Assembly (NCBI GenBank): GCA_910575105.1
Contig: CAJTDK010000011.1
Coordinates: 1-64,000, forward strand
Length of the DNA: 64,000 bases
Source of the DNA: Lachnospiraceae bacterium
Lineage (GTDB): Bacteria; Bacillota; Clostridia; Lachnospirales; Lachnospiraceae
Direction: 5' to 3'
The translations under genes and the position numbers were made by a program. Numbering within the stretch: the stretch's first letter is position 1; each line of letters begins with the position of its first letter. The notes beneath the pieces were generated by a model. That model had not been told where the DNA came from. It made no database searches and worked only from the letters and a program-made list of their open reading frames with translations. Below are positions 8,283 through 18,005 of this stretch, piece after piece.

Positions 8283-10703
8283 CTAATTATCATTCTTTTT
8301 ATCATTCTTTCCAGCAAATAACTCCTTCGCGTAATACACTGACTGCATCGCGTCCTTCCCATAGAAATCCGCCCCGATCATATCCGCATATTCCTGATTC
8401 AGCACAGCGCCGCCCACCATGACCCTGCAGTCTGGCTTTTCCTTTCTCAGAAGCTTTATGGTGTCCTCCATACTCACCACCGTCGTTGTCATCAGCGCGC
8501 TCAAGCCCACAAGCCGCACATCCTCCCTGACTGCTGCCTCCAAGACCGTCTCCGGCGCCACATCCTTGCCCAGATCAATCACATCAAAGCTATAGTTTTC
8601 CAGAAGCACCTTGACGATATTCTTGCCGATGTCATGAATATCCCCCTTCACCGTCGCCAGGATCACCTTCTCCTTCTTCTGCTCATCTGTCCCCTTCTTA
8701 GACAGCTCCTCCTTCAGCACGGCAAATGCGATCTTCGCCGCATCCGCGCTCATCAAAAGCTGGGGCAAAAACACCGTTCCCTTCTCAAAGCCCTTCCCCA
8801 CCTCGTCAAGGGCAGGGATCATCTCCTCATTGATAATGGAAAGGGGTTCCTTTGTCTTCACCATCTCCCTGGCAGCATGGTGCGCCTCCTCCTTAAGCCC
8901 CTTGAGGATGGCTGTCTTAAGGGTGAGGCCCGACGCCTTCTGCACAGGCGCCGCCGTCTTCTGCCCGGCATACTGACGGATATACTCCTCACAATTCTCA
9001 TCGTAATTCATCAGCGCGCGGTAGGCATAATAGGAGCGCATCATGTCCTCCGACAGCGGGTTGATGATCCCGGCGCTCAGTCCGCTTTGTAGAGCCATGG
9101 TATAGAAGTTCGCATTGATCACCGGACGGCAGGGAAGGCCGAAGGAGATGTTGGACACTCCGAGCACAGTGCACACTCCGTATTTCTCTCTCACCTGCCT
9201 TAAAGCCTTAAGCGTCGTCTTCGCCCCATCAGGATCGGAGCTGATGGTCATGGCAAGGACGTCGATAACGATATCCTTCCTGTCGATCCCGTATTTTTCC
9301 GCCTCCCCGATGATCTTCCCGGCAACGCGGACACGCCCTTCAGCCGTATCAGGAATGCCGTCCTCGTCAATAGTCAAAGCCACCACCACGCCGCCGTATT
9401 TTTTTATCAGGGGAAATACCTTATCCATCTCCTCCTGCTTTCCATTTACGGAATTGACCATGGGCTTTCCGTTATAAATGCGCATGGCGGCCTCCATCGC
9501 CTTCTCATCCACCGTGTCAATCTGCAGCGGAAGGCTTGACACGCTCTGGAGTTCCTTTATGACCTCCACCATCACCGCCTTCTCGTCGATATCCGGCAGT
9601 CCTACATTCACGTCCAGGATATGTGCTCCATTGTCCTGCTGGCTGATGCCCTCCTTCAATATATAGTCAAGGTCGTGGTCTTTTAATGCCTGTTTGAACT
9701 TTTTCTTTCCCGTAGGATTGATCCGCTCGCCGATGATGACCGGCCGCTCACCGAAAAACACTGCTTTTCCGTAGGAAGAGACTATGGTATGGTTCTTCCT
9801 CACCGGCGGGATACATGCGGGAAATGGCTCTTCAGCCTTCACCTGCCGCACCATCTCCCGGATATGCCCTGGTGTCGTGCCGCAGCACCCGCCCACGAGA
9901 CATGCGCCTTTCTTCACGATCCGGACCATCACCTCCGCGAATTCCTCCGGACGTACATCGTAGTAGACCTGGCCGTTTTTCTGCTTCGGAAGCCCGGCGT
10001 TAGGCTTCACGATCACCGGGACAGACGCTACGCTTAAGATCTCGTCAAGAACCGGCAGCATCTGCGTTGGTCCCATGCCGCAGTTGATACCCAGCGCATC
10101 CACCCGAAGTCCCTCCAGCATGGCCACCACCGACGGCACATCCCCGCCGGTCAGAAGCTTCCCCTTTTCGTCAAAGATCATGGTGGCAAATACAGGCAGG
10201 CCGGTATTCTCCTTCGCCGCCAGTACCGCCGCCTTCACCTCATAGGTATCGCTCATAGTCTCGATGTGGATCAGGTCTGCACCCGCCTCCTCGCCCATGA
10301 CCGCCACCTCTCTGAATGCCGCATACGCATCCGCAAAGCTTAAATCTCCCATAGGCTTTAACAGCTTTCCCGTAGGACCGATATCCAACCCCGCAAAGAC
10401 CTCTCTTCCGTCATGGACGCCGAGTCTCGCCGCTTCCCTTACATTGGCCACCGCCGCTGTCACGATATCCTTAAGATCATAGTCTGTGCTGTGGAATTTC
10501 AGCGCGTTTGCCCCGAAGGTATTGCTCAGCACGATATCGCTGCCGGCTTCATAATACTGGCGGTGAATATCCACCATCTCCTCCTTATGCAATAGATTCC
10601 AGACCTCCGGCAGCTCTCCCGGCTTAAGCCCCTTCTCCTGAAGAAGCGTCCCCGTCCCGCCGTCAAAAAATAATAGTTCTTTCCCAAGCCGTTCTAATAA
10701 CAT
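8283..10703 (-). CDS. metH: cobalamin-dependent methionine synthase lacking the reactivation domain
   Basis: 806 aa, far shorter than the ~1,200 aa of E. coli MetH. Domains in order: homocysteine S-methyltransferase (~1-290, with the zinc-binding GGCCGTTP near 270), pterin-binding domain (~310-570, IGERINPTGKK and DVNVGLPDID), and cobalamin cap plus B12-binding domain (~600-800, with DIHDIGKNIV carrying the DxHxxG cobalt-ligand motif). The C-terminal AdoMet-binding activation domain is absent. That function is encoded separately by the upstream gene at 10799. The reaction transfers the methyl group of 5-methyl-THF to homocysteine. The ATG at 10703 is preceded by AAAGGAG. It forms an operon with metF and asnA. 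Confidence 0.95.
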   Translation of the reverse strand: MLLERLGKELLFFDGGTGTLLQEKGLKPGELPEVWNLLHKEEMVDIHRQYYEAGSDIVLSNTFGANALKFHSTDYDLKDIVTAAVANVREAARLGVHDGREVFAGLDIGPTGKLLKPMGDLSFADAYAAFREVAVMGEEAGADLIHIETMSDTYEVKAAVLAAKENTGLPVFATMIFDEKGKLLTGGDVPSVVAMLEGLRVDALGINCGMGPTQMLPVLDEILSVASVPVIVKPNAGLPKQKNGQVYYDVRPEEFAEVMVRIVKKGACLVGGCCGTTPGHIREMVRQVKAEEPFPACIPPVRKNHTIVSSYGKAVFFGERPVIIGERINPTGKKKFKQALKDHDLDYILKEGISQQDNGAHILDVNVGLPDIDEKAVMVEVIKELQSVSSLPLQIDTVDEKAMEAAMRIYNGKPMVNSVNGKQEEMDKVFPLIKKYGGVVVALTIDEDGIPDTAEGRVRVAGKIIGEAEKYGIDRKDIVIDVLAMTISSDPDGAKTTLKALRQVREKYGVCTVLGVSNISFGLPCRPVINANFYTMALQSGLSAGIINPLSEDMMRSYYAYRALMNYDENCEEYIRQYAGQKTAAPVQKASGLTLKTAILKGLKEEAHHAAREMVKTKEPLSIINEEMIPALDEVGKGFEKGTVFLPQLLMSADAAKIAFAVLKEELSKKGTDEQKKEKVILATVKGDIHDIGKNIVKVLLENYSFDVIDLGKDVAPETVLEAAVREDVRLVGLSALMTTTVVSMEDTIKLLRKEKPDCRVMVGGAVLNQEYADMIGADFYGKDAMQSVYYAKELFAGKNDKKNDN

Positions 10704-10798
10704 CTATTCCGCTCCTTTATCTTTATTCCGACAAATCTGCCTGTACACCTGTATTTTCCCGCCGGGCACGCTGACGGGCCTGGTTGTGTTCTGTCTCT

Positions 10799-11518
10799 TT
10801 ACCTCCGGTACGCGCAGTCCGTCTTTTGGCATGCCTCGCAGCCCTTTATGTGGCAATCCTCCTGCTTGCGGCTAAGTCCGATCAGCGCCGTCACAGACTT
10901 GGTAGGCGTCAGCATACTGCCCTCCGTCATGGTAAGCCCGATCCGCCTTGCCGTATCCGCCATAGATAATATCTCCCGCTGATGAAGAATGGAGAAATCT
11001 CCGTATCCTGGGCTGAACCGGGGTCTCAGATAATACCCTTCCTCTGCCATCTCCCTGGCGATCTCCTGCTGGCTCCCATCCAGATATTCCTCCAGAAACG
11101 CCGCGCCGCAAGCCTGCAGGACTACTGCCCTGGCCATATCTGTACAGGAATACCTCTTCATCAGGAGGTCTGTCTCCACACCCAGCGTTGCGCCAAGCAA
11201 AATTACCTTTTCACATCCCTTAAGATTCTTAGAAAGGCTCCTGCTCTCAATCCGCATATTCCCGATCTCAATATTCCCGTCCTCCCCCAGATGCAGATCG
11301 AACACCCGGTACACGATCCGCTTCTTCGCCGTCCGCTTAAGCTGTGCAAAACACTCCCGGATCATCCCAAGGGTATCCTCATCCGCCTCTTGCGTCCCAT
11401 AGCCGAGATACCGGAGAGCCTCCCTTGCCATACGATTATTCATCATGAGATCATCTGCCATGCCATCATTTACCATACGATCATTCGCCATGCCGTCATT
11501 CATCCTGGGATCCGTCAT
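10799..11518 (-). CDS. stand-alone methionine synthase activation-domain protein
   Basis: 239 aa. The body (from about residue 30) resembles the AdoMet-binding reactivation domain of MetH: KVILLGATLG, FSPGYGDFSI, GLTMTEGSMLTPTKSVTALIG and a Cys-rich tail (CHIKGCEACQKTDC). It should reductively remethylate cob(II)alamin in the truncated MetH encoded next. The start overlaps the metF stop as ATGA, which supports translational coupling. The first 30 residues are odd: a pentapeptide repeat in which every unit starts with Met (RMNDG, MANDR, MVNDG, MADDL, MMNNR, MAREA). The true start could be any of the ATGs down to 11431. No strong Shine-Dalgarno precedes any of them. Confidence 0.85.
   Translation of the reverse strand: MTDPRMNDGMANDRMVNDGMADDLMMNNRMAREALRYLGYGTQEADEDTLGMIRECFAQLKRTAKKRIVYRVFDLHLGEDGNIEIGNMRIESRSLSKNLKGCEKVILLGATLGVETDLLMKRYSCTDMARAVVLQACGAAFLEEYLDGSQQEIAREMAEEGYYLRPRFSPGYGDFSILHQREILSMADTARRIGLTMTEGSMLTPTKSVTALIGLSRKQEDCHIKGCEACQKTDCAYRR
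11431..11503 (-). repeat. 15-bp tandem repeat creating a ladder of in-frame ATG codons
   Basis: About five imperfect 15-bp units of the form ATGNNNAATGATNNN lie at the 5' end of the activation-domain gene. Each unit begins with an in-frame ATG, so repeat gain or loss preserves the frame while changing the number of candidate starts. Confidence 0.7.
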
Positions 11519-12387
11519 CTTTGCACCACGATCTCCGACAGATTATTCATAATGGCCTCCGCCACCTCTGGCTTATTCATGGAATAGATGTGCACATGGT
11601 TGATCCCATTTGCAAACAGATCGATGATCTGGTCTGTGGCATAAGCGATCCCCGCCTGCTGCATGGCCTTCGGCTCGTCCCCGAACCGCTCTAGCACATC
11701 GATAAATCTCTGGGGCAGCACCGTGCCGGACATGTCGCAGATCCGCTTCATCTGTTTTTTATTGGTCACCGGCATGATTCCCGGAAGCACCGGAACCGTG
11801 ATCCCTTTCTCTCTGATCTTATAGAGGAAATTATAGAAAATGCTGTTCTCGAAAAACATCTGTGTGGTGAGGAAATCCACGCCGCAGTCCACCTTATGCT
11901 TTAAGTTGTCGATGTCATCCTTCTTGCACTCTGCCTCTACATGTCCCTCCGGGTAGCAGGCCGCGCCGATACAGAAATCCCCTTGCTCTTTGATCTCCCT
12001 GATCAGCTCGCTTGCATATCTGTACTGGTTCGGAAGCGGGAACTCGGATGCCTTCGGGATGTCCCCCCTGAGAGCCAGGATATTCTCAATATTCTTCTCC
12101 TTTAGCTGGCGGATCACCTCGTGGACATGCTCCCTTGTGGAAGAGACGCAGGTCAAGTGGGCAAGGCTTGTCACCCCCAGATCGTCCTTGATGTGAGAGG
12201 CGATATTTACCGTATTCTTACTTGTCCCTCCGCCGGCGCCGTAAGTAACGCTGATGTAGGAAGGCCTAAGAGCCGCGATCTTATCCGTCGCCGCTAACAC
12301 GCTCTCAACCCCCGCGTCCGTCTTCGGCGGAAATACCTCGAAGGAAATATGCGGGGACGTCTCTTTTAAAATGTCTTTGATCTTCAT
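11515..12387 (-). CDS. metF: 5,10-methylenetetrahydrofolate reductase
   Basis: 290 aa, the normal bacterial length. A TIM-barrel flavoprotein that reduces 5,10-methylene-THF to 5-methyl-THF. Visible family segments are SFEVFPPKT near the N-terminus, SVTYGAGGG, LTCVSSTREHV, LALRGDIPK, GAACYPEGH, TTQMFFENSIFYNF and PGIMPVTN. It is the first gene of the operon supplying methyl-THF to the MetH encoded downstream. The ATG is at 12387. No rnfC2/metV-like partner of the acetogenic type is adjacent, which fits a biosynthetic role. About 275 bp of non-coding DNA upstream shows no recognisable SAM or cobalamin riboswitch. Confidence 0.95.
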   Translation of the reverse strand: MKIKDILKETSPHISFEVFPPKTDAGVESVLAATDKIAALRPSYISVTYGAGGGTSKNTVNIASHIKDDLGVTSLAHLTCVSSTREHVHEVIRQLKEKNIENILALRGDIPKASEFPLPNQYRYASELIREIKEQGDFCIGAACYPEGHVEAECKKDDIDNLKHKVDCGVDFLTTQMFFENSIFYNFLYKIREKGITVPVLPGIMPVTNKKQMKRICDMSGTVLPQRFIDVLERFGDEPKAMQQAGIAYATDQIIDLFANGINHVHIYSMNKPEVAEAIMNNLSEIVVQR

Positions 12388-12557
12388 AAGTCTATTCTCC
12401 TTATCTTATCATTCCTTATCTTTCGCACAGCTACCTGCCTGTATACCAAGGAAAGCGCACAACTGCACAGATAAAAAATTTTATGCTATATACAATAAAA
12501 CAAATCTGGAAAAAATGCAAGAAAATCCAATATATCGGATAAATCTGCACAAAATAA

Positions 12558-12594
12558 ACGGAGAATAAGCCCAAGCGACTTATCCCCCGTCTTC
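12558..12594 (-). terminator. intrinsic terminator after glgA
   Basis: On the minus strand CGGGGGATAAG pairs imperfectly with CTTATTCTCCG and is followed by TTTATTTT, about 70 bp past the glgA stop codon. Confidence 0.65.
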
Positions 12595-12664
12595 TTCTCC
12601 TGCATATTACCTGCTGCATACCACGCACCTGCGAACGCCTACCGGCCGCCGGGCCTATGCTGCA

Positions 12665-14101
12665 TTACATATTATCATACAGATCTTCATACTGCTTTGC
12701 CGAATTCTTCCATGAGAAATCCATATTCATGCCGCGCTCCACGATCTTGTTCCAGTCACGCTTCTTATCATAATAGATACGTTCCGCATACCGCACCGTC
12801 GCCATCATCTCATGCGCATTGTAATTCGTGAAGCTGAAGCCTGTTCCGGTCTTTTCGAATTCATTGTACGCCTCGACCGTATCCTTAAGGCCTCCTGTCT
12901 CCCTTACGATCGGAACTGTGCCGTACCGGAGACTCATCAGCTGGCTTAAGCCGCATGGCTCGAACAGAGACGGCATCAGGAACGCATCTGACGATGCGTA
13001 TACCTTATGTGACATCGGCTCTGAATAATAAATATTGGCAGACACCTTGCCCGGATATTTCCATGCGAAATGACGGAACATATTCTCATACTGCTCCTCA
13101 CCTGTGCCCAGCACCACGAGCTGGATCGCATCCTGACACAGCTCATCAAGCACATACGCCACAAGATCAAAGCCCTTCTGGTCTGTCAGACGGGACACGA
13201 CGCCGATCATCATCGCCTTCTGATCCTGATCGAGATTAAGCTCCTTCTGAAGCTCGATCTTATTCTTGATCTTCTCCTTGCGGAAATTATCTACAGAATA
13301 GTTGCTCACGATGTGCGGATCTGTCTGCGGGTTAAAGTCCTCATAATCAATACCATTCACAATACCAGACAGACAGTTAGCGCGGGCATTCATCAGGCCG
13401 TCCAGCTTCTCCCCGTAGAACGGCATCTTAATCTCCTCCGCATAGGTATTGCTTACTGTCGTCACCCTGTCTGCGTATACGATACCGCCCTTCAGATAAT
13501 TCGCGTCCTTATAAGCCTCCAACTTGTCCGGCGCAAAGTAGTACTGGGGCAGTCCGGTAATATCCCTTACACGCTTCGTATCCCAGGTCCCCTGGAATTT
13601 CAGATTATGTATTGTCATGATGGTCTTGATCCCCCGGTAATACTCGTTGCCGAAGCGGAAATTATCGAGATAGATCGGAACCAGCCCGGTCTGCCAGTCG
13701 TGACAGTGGATAATGTCCGGCCTGAAGTCAATAAGCGGCAGAGCGCTTAACACCGCCTTAGAGAAAAAGGCAAATTTCTCAATATCCGCATACATATCGC
13801 CGTATGGCGCAAAACCGTTAAAGTAATATTCGTTATCTATAAAGTAAAATGTAATCCCGTCATATTCTGTCTCCAGAACACCCACATACTGTTTTCTCCA
13901 ATTCAAGTCCATATAAAAATGTGTTTTGTACTGTAATTTCTCTTTCCAAATGTCTTTTATACACATGTATTTTGGTAACATCACCCGTACATCATACTTT
14001 TCCTTATTGAAATATTTAGGCAGGGAGCCGGCTACGTCTGCCAATCCGCCCGTTTTAATAAAAGGCACTGCCTCTGATGTTGCAAAAAGTATTTTTTTCA
14101 T
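12665..14101 (-). CDS. glgA: glycogen synthase (ADP-glucose type, GT5)
   Basis: 478 aa from the ATG at 14101, which has GGGAGGAAG at good spacing; an upstream in-frame ATG lacks a site. The N-terminus MKKILFATSEAVPFIKTGG contains the KTGGLADV motif that binds ADP-glucose. Later motifs are CHDWQTGLVP, TIHNLKFQG, the catalytic-domain segment VVSRLTDQKGFD and the acceptor/donor loop PSLFEPCGLSQL. It extends alpha-1,4-glucan chains from ADP-glucose. It is monocistronic here; no glgB, glgC or glgD lies in the window. Storage-glycogen synthesis before sporulation would fit its position beside spo0A, but that link is inference. Confidence 0.95.
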   Translation of the reverse strand: MKKILFATSEAVPFIKTGGLADVAGSLPKYFNKEKYDVRVMLPKYMCIKDIWKEKLQYKTHFYMDLNWRKQYVGVLETEYDGITFYFIDNEYYFNGFAPYGDMYADIEKFAFFSKAVLSALPLIDFRPDIIHCHDWQTGLVPIYLDNFRFGNEYYRGIKTIMTIHNLKFQGTWDTKRVRDITGLPQYYFAPDKLEAYKDANYLKGGIVYADRVTTVSNTYAEEIKMPFYGEKLDGLMNARANCLSGIVNGIDYEDFNPQTDPHIVSNYSVDNFRKEKIKNKIELQKELNLDQDQKAMMIGVVSRLTDQKGFDLVAYVLDELCQDAIQLVVLGTGEEQYENMFRHFAWKYPGKVSANIYYSEPMSHKVYASSDAFLMPSLFEPCGLSQLMSLRYGTVPIVRETGGLKDTVEAYNEFEKTGTGFSFTNYNAHEMMATVRYAERIYYDKKRDWNKIVERGMNMDFSWKNSAKQYEDLYDNM

Positions 14102-14143
14102 GATTCTTCCTCCCATCCTTGCGGTATGTACTGTACTTCTCTC

Positions 14144-14172
14144 ATTATACCGCATTTTTTTTAAGAAAGAAA
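14144..14172 (-). promoter_or_regulatory. predicted glgA promoter
   Basis: On the minus strand a perfect TATAAT (14144-14149) lies about 43 bp upstream of the glgA start, with TTTCTT 17 bp further upstream as a weak -35 box. It sits in the 75-bp gap after spo0A. Confidence 0.5.
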
Positions 14173-14176
14173 GTAC

Positions 14177-14971
14177 TTATCTGTTTTTATATTCTAATCT
14201 GATTGTATCTGCGATCAGTGCGACGAATTCAGAGTTGGTAGGTTTGCCCTTGCCGTTGCTCACCGTGTATCCGAAAAGATCGTCTAACGTATCCAGCTTT
14301 CCCCTGCTCCACGCCACCTCGATCGCATGTCTGATCGCACGCTCTACCCTGCTTGCCGTCGTCTTATGATTCTTCGCAATAGTCGGATACAGGATCTTAG
14401 TGATCGCGTTCAGCACATCCATATCCTCCACCGCCATAATAATGGCATCGCGCAGGTAATGATACCCTTTAATGTGGGCAGGGATCCCAATCTCATGGAT
14501 CATATCCGTCACCCGCGCCTCCAGATTCACCAACGAAGTATTCTGCTCCGTCTGGATCCGTTCTGTCTTCATGCCTCCCATCTCGTTCTTTAACAACTGC
14601 CTGGCGCTCTTGACACGGTTAAGCACCATCTCGTTGTTAAATGGCTTCAAGATGTAATAGTTCGCCCCCTTCTTAAATGCATCTTCCGTAATTCTTTCCT
14701 GTCCGATCGCCGTGATCACAATGAAGTTCGGATGCTTGCGTATCTCCTTGTCATGATTGATCTGCTCCATAACGCTGAGACCGTCCATCTTCGGCATGAT
14801 CAGATCCAGCAGCACAACATCCGGCTGTTTATCCCGGATCAGCTCGTAGGCATCCTCCCCATTATTTGCCTTTCCGACAAGATCAAGATCTTTGTCTGAG
14901 CCAATCACATCGCCTAATAAGTCCAAAATTCTTTCATTATCATCGGCAATTGCCACACTTATCCCACTCAT
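14177..14971 (-). CDS. spo0A: sporulation master regulator, response regulator Spo0A
   Basis: 264 aa from ATG 14971 ([13 protein letters not shown]), which has AGGGGGA upstream; an earlier ATG at 14992 lacks a ribosome site. The receiver domain (1-125) has the acidic pair Asp10/Asp11, phospho-acceptor Asp56 in [11 protein letters not shown], and Lys in YYILKPF. The C-terminal domain (~150-264) is the Spo0A helix-turn-helix, with [18 protein letters not shown] and [10 protein letters not shown]. Phosphorylated Spo0A controls entry into sporulation. It follows spoIVB, the conserved order in Clostridia. It has its own promoter with a possible 0A box upstream, suggesting autoregulation. Confidence 0.97.
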   Translation of the reverse strand: MSGISVAIADDNERILDLLGDVIGSDKDLDLVGKANNGEDAYELIRDKQPDVVLLDLIMPKMDGLSVMEQINHDKEIRKHPNFIVITAIGQERITEDAFKKGANYYILKPFNNEMVLNRVKSARQLLKNEMGGMKTERIQTEQNTSLVNLEARVTDMIHEIGIPAHIKGYHYLRDAIIMAVEDMDVLNAITKILYPTIAKNHKTTASRVERAIRHAIEVAWSRGKLDTLDDLFGYTVSNGKGKPTNSEFVALIADTIRLEYKNR

Positions 14972-15016
14972 ATTACGAAATCCCCCTTTCATTATTGTAA
15001 AAATGTGTCATGTTCA

Positions 15017-15046
15017 ATTATAAGGGTTCGTTATATGGCAAGACAA
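15017..15046 (-). promoter_or_regulatory. spo0A promoter, with possible 0A box upstream
   Basis: Minus strand: TTGTCT (15041-15046), 18-bp spacer, TATAAT (15017-15022), 46 bp before the start codon. GGTCGAA at 15076-15082 differs by one base from the 0A-box core TGTCGAA, which would allow control by Spo0A itself. The 0A box is a weak call. Confidence 0.6.
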
Positions 15047-15157
15047 GAAAATGCTGTCGGTTAAATATTTCTTCTTTCGACCGGATTTTGTTGCTTTTTC
15101 CATATTTCTACTTTTTTCGAAAACCCTCCTTCGCGGGAGCCGTCGATTCCTGTTTAC

Positions 15158-16216
15158 TTATTGTTCTAACATATTTTCAATAAAAATTCCATACCCTTTT
15201 GTGGGATTATTTACAAAGACATGAGTGACCGCCCCGACGATCTTTCCGTCCTGCAGGATCGGAGAACCGCTCATCCCCTGAACGATGCCGCCGGTCACCT
15301 CAAGAAGCCGCTTGTCTGTCACCTTAAGGATGATGCCTTTATTCACCTCCGTGGCGGTAAGATCCACCCCGGTAATCTCCACCTCATACTCCTTGACCTT
15401 GCCTTCCACCGCGCAGCGTATGGTTGCCGCTCCTTCCTTAATCTCCTCCTTGCGCGCGGCAGTCACCGGCGTCTGGTCGGAAAACAGCGCGTCGATCCGG
15501 TCAATATTCCCGAATATCCCCGCCTCGGTGTTGCGGGTGATGCTGCCGAGGATATTGTAATTATTGTAGACGATGATCCCTTCCATCCCCCCGGGCATCC
15601 CGTCCTCGCCCTTCTGGATGTCCTTGATGCTGGTAGTATAAAGGGTTCCCCCGGAGATACTCAGAAGATCATTGGTATCGATGTCGTGAATCCCGTGTCC
15701 TAACGCCCCGAACCGGCTCTGTGCGTCAAGGAAGGTAACCGTGCCAAGCCCCTGGGCATTGTCCCTCACCCATATTCCCAGCTTGTATCCGCCGGCGTCG
15801 AACTGCACTGCCTGAGTCTTCACCTCGATATCCTCATCCTTCCGGTGGATGTCTAAGATCACCTCATCACTGTCAAGCATATTCACCGCCTCGATCAGCT
15901 CCGACTTATCCTTGATGCTTTTATGATTGATCCCGGTAATGTAATCTCCCGCCTTCACCTTGTGGGCGGAAGGCTCATGCTTCATCCCGTCCACCCCGGT
16001 GATCTCATCTGTTCCCAGCACCATGACTCCTTCTGTCTCCAGGTAAATGCCTATAGGCATTCCGCCCGGAATCACCATAGTCTCATCCGATGTGTCAGCG
16101 CTCACCTCCTGGCGGAACATCTGCTTCTTACTGTCGATCAGGTAATATCCGCCTCCTACGGCGACGCAAAACACCACGATCATGATTAAAATTCTTCTGT
16201 ACCAATATCTGCGCAT
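15158..16216 (-). CDS. spoIVB: SpoIVB serine peptidase
   Basis: 352 aa from ATG 16216, with AGAGGGG upstream; the in-frame ATG at 16237 has no site. One N-terminal membrane segment (residues ~8-25) is followed by a PDZ domain (~45-125, GDYITGINHKSIKDKSELIEAV) and an S55 peptidase domain. The catalytic residues appear as His in ALGHGIHD and Ser in GIVQGMSGSPIL. In the forespore, SpoIVB is secreted into the intermembrane space and cleaves SpoIVFA to trigger sigma-K activation. It lies between recN and spo0A, the canonical position. Confidence 0.95.
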   Translation of the reverse strand: MRRYWYRRILIMIVVFCVAVGGGYYLIDSKKQMFRQEVSADTSDETMVIPGGMPIGIYLETEGVMVLGTDEITGVDGMKHEPSAHKVKAGDYITGINHKSIKDKSELIEAVNMLDSDEVILDIHRKDEDIEVKTQAVQFDAGGYKLGIWVRDNAQGLGTVTFLDAQSRFGALGHGIHDIDTNDLLSISGGTLYTTSIKDIQKGEDGMPGGMEGIIVYNNYNILGSITRNTEAGIFGNIDRIDALFSDQTPVTAARKEEIKEGAATIRCAVEGKVKEYEVEITGVDLTATEVNKGIILKVTDKRLLEVTGGIVQGMSGSPILQDGKIVGAVTHVFVNNPTKGYGIFIENMLEQ

Positions 16217-16317
16217 ATCATTTCCCCTCTTTACCAAAACTAATATCCAGACCGCAAAAAAAGATAGATACCCGGTCAGATATCTATCCTTAGTATGTGA
16301 AGAAATTCAATTTTCAA

Positions 16318-17997
16318 TCAGTTTAATTTTACCTGTTTTGCAAGTTCCTTCATCTCTTTTGCATTTTGTATGACGGCGTCCGTAATCCTCGCCCCGCCGA
16401 GGATCCTTGAGAGCTCTTCCACAGACTCCTTCTCAGACAGCGGCCGGATATCCGTGCGGGTATCCATCTGCTCCACGGTCTTTTCGATCACATAATGATG
16501 GTCTGCCATAGCCGCGATCTGGGCCAGATGGGTGATGCAGATCACTTGATGCGCTTTGCCGATCACCGCCATCTTCTCCGACACCTTCTGGGCAGTGCGC
16601 CCGCTGATGCCCACGTCGATCTCGTCAAATATAAGCGTCTCCGTCTCATCCTTGTCTGCCATCACGGTCTTTATGGCCAGCATGATCCTTGACAGTTCTC
16701 CGCCGGAGGCCACATTGGCAAGAGGCTTTACCGGCTGGCCGGGATTTAAGGAGATTAAAAATTCAATATCATCCGCGCCATTTGCCGTACAGTCCTTAAG
16801 CTTATCAATCTGGATCTTAAACTTAACGTCCGGAAAATTCAGGTCCTTAAGTCCGCCGCCGATGGCGTCCTCAAGTATCTTCGCCTGGGCGCATCTTAGC
16901 TTCGTAAGCTTCTTTGCTTCCCGGTCAAGCCGCTTTTTCGCTTCATCGCATTTTTTATGCAGCCCGTCAATATAGCTTTCGTAATCCGAAAGCTTGATAA
17001 GCTTTTGCTCCTGTTCCCCGCAATAATCCAGAATCTCTCCTATGGTATTGCCATACTTTACCTTCAGCCGGTTCAGCTCATTCAGCCGGTTTTCCGTCTC
17101 GTAAAATTCCTCCTCGGAGAACTCGAAACTGCTGCTGTAATCCGAAAGCTCCCGGTTAACATCATTGAGCAGGTCGTCGATCTCCTCCAACTGGCGGCAC
17201 AATATTCCCGCCGTTTTGTCCAACTCCCCGATCTCCGACATCGCACGGATGGCACGGCTTAAGCTCTCGCTGGCACTTGTGTCTCCTTCGCTCGTGTATG
17301 CATAGGCTTCCGCCGCACTCTCTGCAATGCGCCTGCCGTTTACCATCCTGCGGTACAGGCTCTCAAGCTCCTCGTCCTCGCCCTCATTGAGGGCTGCATC
17401 CTTGATCTCGGCCACCTCGAACTGTAAAAATGACAGCTCCTTCGCCCGCTCGGATTCGTCCATCGCCGAATCCTCCAGCTCTTTTTTATACCTCTGGTAA
17501 TCCTGAAAAGAAGCCTTCACGCAGTCCTTCGCCTGCTTCACTGCATCTCCCGCAAATGCGTCCACGATCTCCAGATGATTTTTCTTATACAGCAGCGACT
17601 GGTGCTCGTGCTGCCCGTGGATATCAATAAGGACCGAAGCCGCTTCCTTTAGCAGCGCCATCGTCACCGTCTCTCCGTTGATGCGGCTTACGCTTCGCTT
17701 CTCCATCAGACGGCGGCTTAAGACGACCATTCCCTCCTCCGGAAAGATATCGAGGGAACGCAGCCGCTCCCTGACACGCTCGTCCTCCACAAAAAAAGTC
17801 AGCTCCACAAAACCGTAATCCGCCCCCTGACGGATGATATCCTTCGTATACCTCCCGCCAAGGGCGAGCCCAACCGAGCCTAAGATGATCGACTTCCCCG
17901 CTCCCGTCTCTCCCGTCAGTATATTCAGTCCCTCTCTGAAATCCACTTCAATCTCTTCAATCAATGCGAGATTCTTTACATGTACACTCTGTAACAT
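16318..17997 (-). CDS. recN: DNA repair protein RecN
   Basis: 559 aa, the usual length. An SMC-like ATPase with Walker A GETGAGKS near residue 29, a long central coiled coil (~170-370) and the C-terminal signature SGGELSR followed by Walker B TLIFDEIDVGISG and a THLAQIAA segment. It acts early in double-strand break repair. The ATG at 17997 follows GTAGGTGA and lies 8 bp after argR. The argR-recN pairing is conserved across Firmicutes. Confidence 0.97.
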   Translation of the reverse strand: MLQSVHVKNLALIEEIEVDFREGLNILTGETGAGKSIILGSVGLALGGRYTKDIIRQGADYGFVELTFFVEDERVRERLRSLDIFPEEGMVVLSRRLMEKRSVSRINGETVTMALLKEAASVLIDIHGQHEHQSLLYKKNHLEIVDAFAGDAVKQAKDCVKASFQDYQRYKKELEDSAMDESERAKELSFLQFEVAEIKDAALNEGEDEELESLYRRMVNGRRIAESAAEAYAYTSEGDTSASESLSRAIRAMSEIGELDKTAGILCRQLEEIDDLLNDVNRELSDYSSSFEFSEEEFYETENRLNELNRLKVKYGNTIGEILDYCGEQEQKLIKLSDYESYIDGLHKKCDEAKKRLDREAKKLTKLRCAQAKILEDAIGGGLKDLNFPDVKFKIQIDKLKDCTANGADDIEFLISLNPGQPVKPLANVASGGELSRIMLAIKTVMADKDETETLIFDEIDVGISGRTAQKVSEKMAVIGKAHQVICITHLAQIAAMADHHYVIEKTVEQMDTRTDIRPLSEKESVEELSRILGGARITDAVIQNAKEMKELAKQVKLN

Positions 17998-18005
17998 ATC
18001 TTCAC

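Noticed and set aside
12388-12560. SAM, cobalamin or T-box riboswitch upstream of metF
   Set aside because: Too short and without the conserved box elements; only AT-rich sequence and a neighbouring terminator are seen.
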